A stretch of 64,000 nucleotides of DNA from Treponema sp. (lineage in GTDB: Bacteria; Spirochaetota; Spirochaetia; Treponematales; Treponemataceae). This document shows positions 33,959 to 42,270 of this stretch, piece after piece. Numbering within the stretch: position 1 is the stretch's first letter; every line of letters begins with the position of its first letter. The DNA lies in contig JAGCDP010000043.1 of the NCBI GenBank assembly GCA_017651065.1, forward strand, positions 1-64,000. The letters are read 5' to 3'. The position numbers and the translations under genes are program-made. The notes beneath the pieces were generated by a model. That model searched no databases and was not told the DNA's origin. It saw nothing but the letters and a program-made list of their open reading frames with translations.

Positions 33959-34716
33959 TCTACAGAATAAGTAAACGGATCAACTCCAAAAATCTTTACA
34001 AGCTGATTTCTTGTTGCTTCCATATCCTTAGGGTAGGGAGCAGTAAAGCTGACTTTTTCACCTGAAACAGGGTGTGTAAATTCTATTTTATATGCGTGAA
34101 GTGCAAGGCGGCTCAAAAGAGGGCGTTCTTCAAATTCATCACCGTTCCATTTTCGTTTGATTTCGCTGAGTCGTACAGGTTTCTGGTTTCCGCTGTAAAG
34201 AGGATCACAAACAATAGAAAATCCGTTTGCGGCTAAGTGAGCACGAATCTGATGTGTCCGGCCTGTTTTTGGCATTGCGATTATCCATGAATATGGCCCG
34301 CACGAACCTACATTATAAAAATCTGTAACAGAAGGCTTTCCAAGTTTCTTATTTACAACAGTTCTATGACGGATATCTCCATCTGGCAAAAGCGGCAGGT
34401 CAACATTAAGTTTTTCCCAAAGCGGATGCCCATAAACAAGCGCATGATAAGTCTTTTGAACCTGTCTTTTTTCAAACTGCTGCGAAAGTGACTTATGAGC
34501 CTCCGGAGTACGTGCATATACAATTATGCCCGAAGTATCCTTATCTATACGATGCACCGCATAAAGCTTCCCAAATTCCTTTTCCGCAATCAAATCCAGC
34601 CGAGGCGCTTCTTCATTATATCTGTCCGCCGCAATCAAAATCCCCGAACGCTTGTTCAAAACCACAATCTGCTCATCACTATAAATTGTCGTGTAATCAT
34701 TATTTTTTGCTGCCAT
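33955..34716 (-). CDS. RluA-family RNA pseudouridine synthase
   Basis: A 253-residue enzyme that isomerises uridine to pseudouridine in rRNA or tRNA. The signature HRIDKDTSGIIVYART holds the catalytic Asp (HRxDxxTSG). KTGRTHQIRAHLAANGFSIVCDPLYSG is also diagnostic. There is no N-terminal S4 domain, so it resembles the RluA/TruC group rather than RluC/D. The start has no ribosome site, and an AT-rich TATAAA lies next to the ATG. The target site cannot be told from sequence. Confidence 0.93.
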   Translation of the reverse strand: MAAKNNDYTTIYSDEQIVVLNKRSGILIAADRYNEEAPRLDLIAEKEFGKLYAVHRIDKDTSGIIVYARTPEAHKSLSQQFEKRQVQKTYHALVYGHPLWEKLNVDLPLLPDGDIRHRTVVNKKLGKPSVTDFYNVGSCGPYSWIIAMPKTGRTHQIRAHLAANGFSIVCDPLYSGNQKPVRLSEIKRKWNGDEFEERPLLSRLALHAYKIEFTHPVSGEKVSFTAPYPKDMEATRNQLVKIFGVDPFTYSVE

Positions 34717-34797
34717 GTTTTATATTTTACCAAAAACAGTTTCTTTCGTCATCAAGTTAAGGTGAAACAAGATATATAGGATGAATAAGAAAAAAAA

Positions 34798-35586
34798 TTA
34801 TAGCAGGAACGTATTTATCATGCATTCAATATGGTGTGTATCTAATGGGATTTTACCGGTTTCCATTGTTAGAATCAGATTTTTGCCAGGAATTATGCCC
34901 GTTCTGGAATATTCCTTTATCCTCTGTGTCATATTTATAGTGTATTCCGGATCGTCCATGCGGCCACAATGTTCCCAGTAAAACTCCTGGCGGGTTTTTG
35001 TGTTCAGACATAAAAAATCTACATAAAGAGTTGCGCCATTTTTAATATGGACAGGGTATTCATAGTGATAGGGGATATTTTTTTCCTTCAAAAGATTTGC
35101 AATAATCACTTCTGACTTAGAACGCATAGGTTCCTTTTTGAGTGAAACAAGATTTCCTTCAGGGATTTCCTTTTTGTGTTCATATTCCTTCTTTTGCCAT
35201 TGCTGTGCATATTCTTTGTTGCTCAAAAACAGTGGTGTTATAAGAAGTTTGCGTGCAAGAGGGAGCATGGTGTAACAGTTTATAAGATCCAATGGCGAGT
35301 AAGTCTTTATGAAGTTTTTCAGTGCATTATTATTGTTTTTCAGTACATCAAGCAATTTTTTGTAGTAGTCTCTTTGAGCTATACCGACGGCTATATTTCG
35401 TTTTTTTCTGTTCAAATAAAACCGTTTATTTGGATTCCCTTCTAACGACATGTAATATTGAAAAGTACCATGACTTTTTGAAACACAAAGATTTCCTTTT
35501 GGTGGTGTTTTTAATTGTTTTTCTACCGTATCTAGAATTTCTGTCAGTTCTTTTTGTTTGATTATTGCTTTTTCAAGTAATACCAT
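34798..35586 (-). CDS. Orphan PD-(D/E)XK nuclease-like protein
   Basis: A 262-residue soluble protein. The C-terminal half has the layout of a PD-(D/E)XK nuclease fold: RSKSEVIIANLLKEKNIPY (helix with Glu), YEYPVHIKNGATLYVDFLCL (strand with Asp) and EFYWEHCGRMDDPEY. The final lysine of the classical motif is not obvious, so catalysis is uncertain. The N-terminal half is helical and lysine-rich, and could bind DNA or RNA. GAGAGGT precedes the ATG. The phased palindrome array begins 37 bp upstream of the start codon. No modification gene or toxin partner is adjacent. Function unknown. Confidence 0.75.
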   Translation of the reverse strand: MVLLEKAIIKQKELTEILDTVEKQLKTPPKGNLCVSKSHGTFQYYMSLEGNPNKRFYLNRKKRNIAVGIAQRDYYKKLLDVLKNNNNALKNFIKTYSPLDLINCYTMLPLARKLLITPLFLSNKEYAQQWQKKEYEHKKEIPEGNLVSLKKEPMRSKSEVIIANLLKEKNIPYHYEYPVHIKNGATLYVDFLCLNTKTRQEFYWEHCGRMDDPEYTINMTQRIKEYSRTGIIPGKNLILTMETGKIPLDTHHIECMINTFLL

Positions 35587-35622
35587 TTTTTTACCTCTCT
35601 TATTAGTGATTATTCTGTCAAT

Positions 35623-36029
35623 TTACGTGAGTCTTGCCCCAGAACCAATTAAACTCACGTAATTTTTTAATATTTCTTTCTTCAACTTCATTTATTTACG
35701 TGAGTTTCACTACTGAAGTCACAAACCTCACGTAAAGCTCAAGACTTCCTACCCTTAATTACCTCTGTATTACGTGAGTTCAACTCCAAAAATAGCCAAC
35801 CTCACGTATTTCCAAATCTCTTCCTCCTCCTTGCATGAAATAATTACGTGGGTTTTGTTCGGGATGTATCAAAACTCACGTAGTTCCAACTATGTCTCTC
35901 ATTCTGGAACATCTAAATTACGTGAGTTTCACTGCTGACGCCACAATCTTCACGTAAAGCCCAAGTATTATCCCGTTAATTACCTCAGTATTACGTGAGT
36001 TCAGCCACAAAGATAAGAAACTCACGTAA
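35623..36029. repeat. Phased array of six TTACGTGAG/CTCACGTAA palindromes
   Basis: Six imperfect palindromes at 35623-35662, 35696-35735, 35770-35809, 35844-35883, 35918-35957 and 35991-36029. Each has a left arm TTACGTGAG (TTACGTGGG in unit 4) and a right arm CTCACGTAA with minor variants. Left arms start 73, 74, 74, 74 and 73 bp apart. Left-to-right arm spacing is 31 (last 30) and right-to-left is 42-43, close to 3 and 4 helical turns. Interiors and spacers differ, except that units 2-3 and 5-6 with their spacers are diverged duplicates offset by 221-222 bp. It contains no gene. Confidence 0.93.
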
Positions 36030-36152
36030 TTAAAAAAATATCCATATATAATATTGAAAAAAAAACAGACTTCTTACAAAAATTTGGCACAAAAAATGAA
36101 ATTTTCTTTAAAATGGTAGATTTCCCCTATAAAATACACTCCAAAAATGCCA

Positions 36153-36181
36153 TTGAATAAAAGCACTTTTTTCGATATGAT
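36153..36181 (+). promoter_or_regulatory. Sigma70-type promoter of the oad operon
   Basis: TTGAAT at 36153-36158 and TATGAT at 36176-36181 with 17 bp between. The leader then holds a hairpin, AAAATCG (36192-36198) with CGATTTT (36213-36219), before the oadG ribosome site AAGGATAT. Between the palindrome array and this promoter (36030-36152) I see only AT-rich DNA. Confidence 0.65.
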
Positions 36182-36251
36182 ATAAAACAGTAAAATCGGG
36201 GCGAAAGTTTTTCGATTTTTACAATCTGAACTAATTATTAAGGATATTTAT

Positions 36252-36491
36252 ATGACTATCACCGAAATGCTTGGTCAGAGCGGACTTCTGACATTGCTTG
36301 GTATGTGTGTTGTATTCAGTTTTATCATCATCCTGATTATCTGCATGACTATTCTTAAAGCAGTTATTCATGCACTTAAACTCGACAAAGATAAACCTGC
36401 TGACACACCTGCGGCTTCTTCTCCGGCGCCTGCTGGAAATGATGGGGCTATTATAGCTGCTATTGCGGCTGCCGTTCATGACAAGGCATAA
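36252..36491 (+). CDS. oadG: Oxaloacetate decarboxylase gamma subunit
   Basis: The small membrane anchor of the sodium-pumping decarboxylase. The 79-residue protein has one membrane helix (about residues 12-38, LLTLLGMCVVFSFIIILIIC) followed by an Ala/Pro-rich linker and a short C-terminal tail, the standard OadG plan in which the tail binds the alpha subunit. It lies 26 bp before oadA. Identity depends partly on that context, since OadG proteins diverge. Confidence 0.85.
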   Translation: MTITEMLGQSGLLTLLGMCVVFSFIIILIICMTILKAVIHALKLDKDKPADTPAASSPAPAGNDGAIIAAIAAAVHDKA

Positions 36492-36517
36492 AATCGTATA
36501 TATAGAGGAAAAATAAA

Positions 36518-38590
36518 ATGGCTAAAGTTGGAATTTCTGAACTTGCAATTCGTGATGCTCATCAGAGTCTTCACGCAACACGTATGACAACAGCAGATAT
36601 GCTGCCTGCTTGTCCAATGATTGATAAAATCGGTTATAAATTTGTAGAAGGATGGGGTGGAGCAACTTATGACTCTTGTATCCGCTTCTTGAACGAAGAT
36701 CCTTGGGATCGTCTCCGCAAACTTCATGCTGCAATGCCTAACACAAAAATCATGATGCTTTTGCGCGCACAGAACCTTCTTGGATACCGCCACTACGCAG
36801 ATGACGTTGTAGACAAGTTTGTTGAAGCTGCTGCAAAGAACGGTATTGACTGCTTCCGTATTTTTGATGCCTGCAACGACCCACGCAACATGGAACGCGC
36901 TACCAAAGCTGCAAAAAAATCTGGAAAGCATGTTCAGATGGCAATTTCTTATGCCGTAACTCCATATCACACAATCGAAAAATATGCAGAGCTTGCTAAG
37001 ACTTACGCAGACTTTGGTGCAGATTCTATCTGTATTAAGGATATGTCTGGTTTGCTCAAGCCATACGCTGCTTATGACCTTGTAAAGGCAATTAAAGCAA
37101 AGGTTGATCTTCCTGTAGAAATCCATACACACGCAACAACAGGTCTTTCTGTTGCAACACTTTTGAAGGGTGCAGAAGCTGGTGCAGACTGGCTCGATAC
37201 TGCAATTTCTTCTATGTCTATGGGAACTTCTCACTCTCCAACAGAAACTATCGTAGAAATGCTCAAGGGAACAGACATGGACACTGGTCTTGATACAGCA
37301 GCTCTTCTTGAACTTGCAGCTTATTTCCGCGAGGTTCGCAAGCATTATTCTTCTTTGGAATCTTCATTCCTCGGTGCAGATACACGTATCCTTCTTTCAC
37401 AGGTTCCGGGCGGTATGCTTTCTAACCTTGAATCACAGCTCAAGCAGCAGAATGCAGGCGACAAGATGGACGAGGTTCTTGCTGAACTTCCTAAGGTTCA
37501 CAAGGATGCAGGTTATGTTCCACTTGTAACTCCAACTTCTCAGATTGTAGGAACTCAAGCTGTTATGAACGTTCTTATGGGACGCTACAAAACAATGACT
37601 CAGGATTTCCGCAACTTGATTACTGGTAAGTTTGGTGCTCTTCCTGCCGAAGCTAATCAGGAACTCGTAAAGAAGGCTCTTGAACAGAACGGAATGGAAA
37701 AGGTTATGACATGCCGCCCGGCTGATGAAATCCCTAATGAATGGGACAAGATGGTTGAAGAAGCTAAGAAGGCTGGTGGTAACGGTTCTGACGAAGATGT
37801 TCTTACATATGCAATGTTCCCTAACGTAGCACCTAAGTTCTTTGCTGAACGCGCTAAGGGGCCAGTTGATGCTGCTACAGCATTTGCTAAGAAAGAAGCT
37901 AAGGGTCCTTCGACAGGCTCAGGAACCCCAGGTTCAGGTTCTTACACAGTAAACGTAAACGGAACTCCATACAGCGTTACAACAAATGGTGACAACATCA
38001 CAGTAAACGGACAGACATACAATGTAACATTTGGTGCCGCAGGTGCAGCTCCTGCCGCCGGCCCTTCGACAGGCTCAGGGACCGCAAGTGTAGGTAACGT
38101 ACCGGTTCCTTCTCCAGTTGCAGGAACAATTCTTAAGTTTGTTGCTCCGGAAGGAAGCCAGGTTAAGAAGGGCGACACAGTAATCATGATTGAATCTATG
38201 AAGATGGAGCTTGAAGTAAAGGCTCCTGAATCAGGAAAGATTTCTTATACAGTTCATACAGGCGACCAGGTTCAGGCAGGACAGACTTTGGGTAACCTTG
38301 GTGGTGCAGTAGTTGCACAGCCAGCTCCAGCAGCTGCTCATGCGGCAGCCCCTTCGACAAGCTCAGGGACCCCAGGTGCAGGTAAAGACGTTGCAGCTCC
38401 AGTAGCAGGAACACTCTTGCGCTATGCAGTTGCAGAAGGTGCCGCTGTTCAGACTGATACAACAATCATCATCATTGAATCTATGAAGATGGAACTTGAA
38501 ATTAAGGCAGGTGCCGCAGGTAAGGTTCACTTTATCGCCGCAACCGGAAGCCAGATTGCACAGGGACAGGCTGTAGCTCAGATTCAGTAG
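36518..38590 (+). CDS. oadA: Oxaloacetate decarboxylase alpha subunit with two biotinyl domains
   Basis: The carboxyltransferase subunit, which moves CO2 from oxaloacetate to biotin. The 690-residue protein has the metal-dependent carboxyltransferase fold ([46 protein letters not shown]), a PycB-type domain to about 460, and two biotinyl domains, each with ESMKMEL; the biotin lysines are Lys562 and Lys657. Most OadA proteins have one. The linkers carry three in-frame REP-like repeats read as GPSTGSGT or PSTSSGT. AGAGGA precedes the ATG. Confidence 0.95.
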   Translation: MAKVGISELAIRDAHQSLHATRMTTADMLPACPMIDKIGYKFVEGWGGATYDSCIRFLNEDPWDRLRKLHAAMPNTKIMMLLRAQNLLGYRHYADDVVDKFVEAAAKNGIDCFRIFDACNDPRNMERATKAAKKSGKHVQMAISYAVTPYHTIEKYAELAKTYADFGADSICIKDMSGLLKPYAAYDLVKAIKAKVDLPVEIHTHATTGLSVATLLKGAEAGADWLDTAISSMSMGTSHSPTETIVEMLKGTDMDTGLDTAALLELAAYFREVRKHYSSLESSFLGADTRILLSQVPGGMLSNLESQLKQQNAGDKMDEVLAELPKVHKDAGYVPLVTPTSQIVGTQAVMNVLMGRYKTMTQDFRNLITGKFGALPAEANQELVKKALEQNGMEKVMTCRPADEIPNEWDKMVEEAKKAGGNGSDEDVLTYAMFPNVAPKFFAERAKGPVDAATAFAKKEAKGPSTGSGTPGSGSYTVNVNGTPYSVTTNGDNITVNGQTYNVTFGAAGAAPAAGPSTGSGTASVGNVPVPSPVAGTILKFVAPEGSQVKKGDTVIMIESMKMELEVKAPESGKISYTVHTGDQVQAGQTLGNLGGAVVAQPAPAAAHAAAPSTSSGTPGAGKDVAAPVAGTLLRYAVAEGAAVQTDTTIIIIESMKMELEIKAGAAGKVHFIAATGSQIAQGQAVAQIQ
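37903..37929. repeat. REP-like repeat encoding the first oadA linker
   Basis: GGGTCCTTCGACAGGCTCAG plus GAACCCC, read in frame as GPSTGSGTP just after the PycB-type domain of oadA. Copies at 38062 and 38349 use the same frame and orientation. Confidence 0.9.
38062..38083. repeat. REP-like repeat encoding the second oadA linker
   Basis: CCCTTCGACAGGCTCAGGGA plus CC, read as PSTGSGT directly before the first biotinyl domain of oadA. Confidence 0.9.
38349..38373. repeat. REP-like repeat encoding the third oadA linker
   Basis: CCCCTTCGACAAGCTCAGGG plus ACCCC, read as PSTSSGTP between the two biotinyl domains of oadA. Confidence 0.9.
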
Positions 38591-38598
38591 GAACGGAT

Positions 38599-40047
38599 AT
38601 GGAAACAGAATTAAACAACAAAAAAGATAAATACAAATACCTTAAGATTACTGCAGTTATCTGTCTTATTGCTGTAGCACTTTCTTTTGCTGGCTGCGGT
38701 AAGGGCGACAGCGCTGCTAGTACTAAGGCTCCTTCGGCTCACAGTACAACAATCGTAAAGGGTTCAGAGAATATCAAACCTATTTCGGTATCTTCATTCT
38801 TTAAGAATGTTGCCAAGAACACTGGTATTTACAAAATGATTCATACTCCAACTCCTGCAGAGCTTGCAGAAGAAAAGGCTTCTAAAGAAGCAATGGAGCT
38901 TGCAAAAGAAGAACAGGCTGCTCAGTCTGCTGCAGACCTTGCTGCTCATCCGGTAAAGGGCTGGCAGAGACTTATCATGCTTGCAATTGGTTTCTTAATT
39001 GTTTACCTTGCAGTAGTTAAGGGCTTTGAACCACTTCTTCTTATTCCAATTGGATTTGGTACTATTCTTGTAAATATCCCGGGTGCCGGTATGGGTGATG
39101 CTCCGGACGGTATGCTTCACATCATTTACAACGCCGGGGTTGGAAACGAGTTCTTCCCAATGCTTATCTTTATGGGTATTGGTGCCATGACAGACTTTGG
39201 TCCGCTTATTGCTAACCCTAAGACTGCATTGCTTGGTGGTGCTGCTCAGCTTGGTGTATTTGCTACCTTGTTTGGTGTTGCATCTATGAACTTTATTCCT
39301 GGTATTGACTACAACATGAAGCAGGCTTGTGCTATCGCTATTATTGGTGGTGCCGACGGTCCTACTTCTATTTATGTATCCGGTAAGCTTGCTCCGGAAA
39401 TGATGGCTGTTATTGCAGTTGCTGCGTACTCGTACATGGCACTTGTACCTATGATTCAGCCACCAATCATGAAGCTCCTTACTTCTAAAAAAGAGCGCTT
39501 GATTAAAATGAAGCAACTCCGCCCTGTTTCTAAGACAGAAAAAGTTTTGTTCCCATTGCTTTTGCTTGTTGTAACAATTCTTCTTTTGCCACCTGCAGCT
39601 CCACTTATTGGTATGCTTGCATTCGGAAACTTCATTAAGGAAGTTGGAATTGTTCAGCGTCTTTCTAAAACTGTAGAAAACGAACTTATGAACATCGTAT
39701 CTATCCTTCTTTCTTTGGGTGTTGGATCACAGATGACACCGGAAAAGATTATGCATGCAAACTCTTTAGGTATCATCGTTCTTGGTCTTGTTGCCTTCTG
39801 TATTGCTACAATGGGTGGACTTATCATGGCTAAGATTATGAACATCTTCCTTAAGGAAAAAATCAATCCGCTTATTGGTTCAGCAGGTGTATCGGCAGTT
39901 CCAATGGCAGCACGTGTTGCAAACAAAGTTGGTATGTCAGAAGATCCAACTAACTTCCTTTTGATGCACGCTATGGGACCAAACGTAGCAGGTGTTATCG
40001 GAACTGCAATTGCAGCAGGTGTATTCATTTCTACTTACGGAATGTAG
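38599..40047 (+). CDS. oadB: Oxaloacetate decarboxylase beta subunit (Na+ pump)
   Basis: The membrane subunit that decarboxylates carboxybiotin and exports Na+. The 482-residue protein has the many-helix core with [33 protein letters not shown] and the final [17 protein letters not shown]. The first 120 residues are unusual: a hydrophobic segment ending in a lipobox-like LSFAGC (Cys33), then a Ser/Thr- and Glu/Ala-rich region, before the normal OadB start near residue 123. A lipoprotein-type N-terminus on OadB would place this part outside the cytoplasm; this is inference. Confidence 0.95.
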   Translation: METELNNKKDKYKYLKITAVICLIAVALSFAGCGKGDSAASTKAPSAHSTTIVKGSENIKPISVSSFFKNVAKNTGIYKMIHTPTPAELAEEKASKEAMELAKEEQAAQSAADLAAHPVKGWQRLIMLAIGFLIVYLAVVKGFEPLLLIPIGFGTILVNIPGAGMGDAPDGMLHIIYNAGVGNEFFPMLIFMGIGAMTDFGPLIANPKTALLGGAAQLGVFATLFGVASMNFIPGIDYNMKQACAIAIIGGADGPTSIYVSGKLAPEMMAVIAVAAYSYMALVPMIQPPIMKLLTSKKERLIKMKQLRPVSKTEKVLFPLLLLVVTILLLPPAAPLIGMLAFGNFIKEVGIVQRLSKTVENELMNIVSILLSLGVGSQMTPEKIMHANSLGIIVLGLVAFCIATMGGLIMAKIMNIFLKEKINPLIGSAGVSAVPMAARVANKVGMSEDPTNFLLMHAMGPNVAGVIGTAIAAGVFISTYGM

Positions 40048-40049
40048 TG

Positions 40050-40919
40050 ATGCTTCATATAGGATATCACGAATCAACATCGAACGGACTTGAGGGTCTT
40101 GCAACAGAGGCCCTGAGTGTAGGCGCAGACACTTTTGCATTTTTTACACGTAATCCACGCGGAGGAACTGCAAAGCCTGTAGACTCTGCCGATGCTGAAA
40201 AACTGAATATCCTTATGAAGGAGCATAATTTTGCTCCTCCTGTAGCACACGCTCCATATACAATGAACCCTTGTTCTGCAGATGAAGGCCTTCGTCAGTA
40301 TGCTTTAGACATGATGATAGAAGACTTTAAGCGTCTGGAATATACTCCGGGAAGTCTCTACAACTTTCATCCGGGAAGCCACACAGGACAAGGGGCAGAT
40401 ATTGGCATAACACATACTGCCAACATGATTACCTCTGCATTAAAAACAGTAAAGGCTGACTTTAAAAAAAATCCATCGACAATTCTTTTAATCGAAACTA
40501 TGGCCGGTAAGGGCTCAGAAATTGGCCGCACTTTTGAAGAAGTACGAGAGATTATGGACAAAGCCCGCGAGCTTACAGGTTCAACACTTGAAGGTGAACT
40601 TGGTGTTTGTCTTGATACCTGTCATATCTGGGACGGCGGCTATGATATTGTAAACGACCTTGATGGCGTAATCACTCAGTTTGACAAAGTTATCGGGCTC
40701 AAACATCTTTATGCAATTCACCTTAATGACAGCATGAATGATCTTGGTGCACACAAAGACCGCCATCAAAAAATAGGGCAGGGCTTTATAGGGCTTGAGG
40801 CCTTGAGTCGTGTAACAAATCATCCGGCTCTGCGTAACCTTCCTTTTATTCTTGAAACTCCAAATGAACATGAAGGCTACAAAAACGAAATTGAAACTTT
40901 GCGCTCAATGTGGAAGTAA
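40050..40919 (+). CDS. nfo: Deoxyribonuclease IV (AP endonuclease)
   Basis: Cuts DNA at abasic sites in base-excision repair. The 289-residue protein has the family segments IGYHES, ADTFAFFTRNPRGG, NFHPGSHTGQG, LIETMAGKGSEIG, GVCLDTCHIWDGGYDI and HLNDSMNDLGAHKDRHQKIGQG, which together carry the three-zinc site. The ATG at 40050 is preferred over the overlapping GTG at 40047. It starts 2 bp after oadB, probably in the same transcript, and its 3' end overlaps a convergent gene by 74 bp. Confidence 0.95.
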   Translation: MLHIGYHESTSNGLEGLATEALSVGADTFAFFTRNPRGGTAKPVDSADAEKLNILMKEHNFAPPVAHAPYTMNPCSADEGLRQYALDMMIEDFKRLEYTPGSLYNFHPGSHTGQGADIGITHTANMITSALKTVKADFKKNPSTILLIETMAGKGSEIGRTFEEVREIMDKARELTGSTLEGELGVCLDTCHIWDGGYDIVNDLDGVITQFDKVIGLKHLYAIHLNDSMNDLGAHKDRHQKIGQGFIGLEALSRVTNHPALRNLPFILETPNEHEGYKNEIETLRSMWK

Positions 40920-42207
40920 AACTAATTTTGTTTTTTGATTCTCCTGTTTTTTGAGTAAACGAAATCTGATTTTTATTTGCAAACGTAATATTTCCACCGG
41001 AGTTTTCATATTCAAAACTAATTCCGGCTTTTTCTGTAAAAGTCCATTTTGTTTTTTTAGCATCTGGAGTAAAAGTGAATTTGCCTGTAAGTGTTGAAGT
41101 TAAATTGTTGAAATAAAAACTGTTCGAAGCTTCAATTGCCCCATCAGAAAATATTGCTTTAATTCCTTCTGTTTCCTCTGTAAGCTTAAAGTTTATGTCA
41201 GTCGCAATTTTACCGGAAAAGACAGAACCTGAATATTGAATACCCGCTGTATTTTTCAACGAATGAGTTTTTTCTAAAAGATTGACCTCGCCAAGAGTAT
41301 TTATTCCTAAAATCACTGAAACTGGCTTTTCCGTCCCTGTAATACATTTATATTGCCCCCCGCCATTGATTTGCAAAAGAGGTTTAAGTTTTTTGTCTGA
41401 GTTTGTAATAACTTTTTCATTCGGATTATAAAAGCAGTTTAGATTAAAAGTAAAATGCTTGAGTTTTAAAACGTTTTCAAGTCTCCAGGTATTCAAAAAA
41501 CCACCGAACGGCGACTGATAAGTGCCTGCAATAAATAAAGAAGAAAATCCGCCTGCTGAAAAAGAAAACTGATTATTAAAACATAAGTGCTTTCCTTCTT
41601 TGTAGAATCTTTCCTGTGAAAACCAGGTTGTAAACCAATTTTTTTTATAAGGATAAAGCCCGCCTGTAAAATAATAGCTCAAATCAATCTTTTTACCAGG
41701 CGCTATTTTCACCCCAGCACTTGTTGTAATTGAACTTCCGGAATCCTTAACATCTTTATAAAACAAACCAAAATTTATATGTTTTACAAAAATTTCAGGC
41801 TTTATCGCAATATCAAAATAATAACTTTGCGGATAAGAAAAATTATTATATTGAGGTAAAGATACATCAAGCCCGCCGGCTTTTACAGAAGAAGAAGTGA
41901 ACGGACTTAAAGACGAATAAAGGGCAGGTGAGTTCAGCTTTGAAAGACTTCCGCCACCATAAAGGTTCCCGATTTTTATAGTAACCGGAACCTTTGGTGT
42001 TAATTTCTTACTTGAAAATGAAAGTCCATAATTCCAATCAAGCGAAGGTTTAACAGCGCCTCTGATTTCTAAAAAGGGTAAATTAACCTTTGAAGAAATT
42101 GTGAGTTCTTCCTTTGAGAAATCAAATGACTGAGCAAAAATCCCCTGTGCCGCGCCGGGTATAAGCCCCAGACCAAATAAAAAAGCAATTAACTGTATAT
42201 TTTTCAT
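40846..42207 (-). CDS. Probable outer-membrane beta-barrel protein
   Basis: A 453-residue exported protein of unknown function. The signal peptide (MKNIQLIAFLFGLGLIPGAA, cleavage near IFA-Q) is followed by many alternating strands with aromatic residues, as in large barrels. No named family is recognised. The start codon lies at the loop edge of a strong hairpin (42181-42229) and no ribosome site is visible. The last 24 codons overlap the 3' end of nfo in antisense, so the true C-terminus may be shorter in function, although the frame is open throughout. Confidence 0.7.
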   Translation of the reverse strand: MKNIQLIAFLFGLGLIPGAAQGIFAQSFDFSKEELTISSKVNLPFLEIRGAVKPSLDWNYGLSFSSKKLTPKVPVTIKIGNLYGGGSLSKLNSPALYSSLSPFTSSSVKAGGLDVSLPQYNNFSYPQSYYFDIAIKPEIFVKHINFGLFYKDVKDSGSSITTSAGVKIAPGKKIDLSYYFTGGLYPYKKNWFTTWFSQERFYKEGKHLCFNNQFSFSAGGFSSLFIAGTYQSPFGGFLNTWRLENVLKLKHFTFNLNCFYNPNEKVITNSDKKLKPLLQINGGGQYKCITGTEKPVSVILGINTLGEVNLLEKTHSLKNTAGIQYSGSVFSGKIATDINFKLTEETEGIKAIFSDGAIEASNSFYFNNLTSTLTGKFTFTPDAKKTKWTFTEKAGISFEYENSGGNITFANKNQISFTQKTGESKNKISFTSTLSAKFQFRFCSLHVHLEFQE

Positions 42208-42229
42208 ATATAGTTAATTGCTTTTTTTT
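42181..42229. terminator. Bidirectional terminator-like hairpin over a start codon
   Basis: Arms of about 20 bp (AAAAGCAATTAACTGTATAT, 42181-42200, and 42206 onward) pair around a 5-nt loop and end in T runs on both strands: eight Ts on the plus side, six on the minus side. The ATG of the leftward barrel gene (42205-42207) sits at the loop, so the hairpin could stop transcription from the SPOR gene upstream and also hide the start codon. Confidence 0.8.
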
Positions 42230-42270
42230 GTTTTTTTAGGAAGTTTTTTATGAAAAAAATTGAAAATTTT

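Noticed and set aside
35623-36029. CRISPR array
   Set aside because: The period is regular, but only the 9-12-bp ends are conserved. Interiors vary, units 2-3 and 5-6 are duplicates of each other, and no cas gene is present.
35623-36029. Integron cassette array with attC sites
   Set aside because: No integrase and no cassette open frames were seen, and the arms lack the RYYYAAC/GTTRRRY core sites.
34798-36029. Type III toxin-antitoxin locus (toxIN-like)
   Set aside because: ToxI repeats are near-identical and about 35 nt, ToxN is about 170 residues, and there is no terminator between array and gene. Only the outline is similar.
36476-37345. Long antisense open frame over oadA
   Set aside because: Same reasons: it is complementary to a strongly conserved gene and has no family-like motif.
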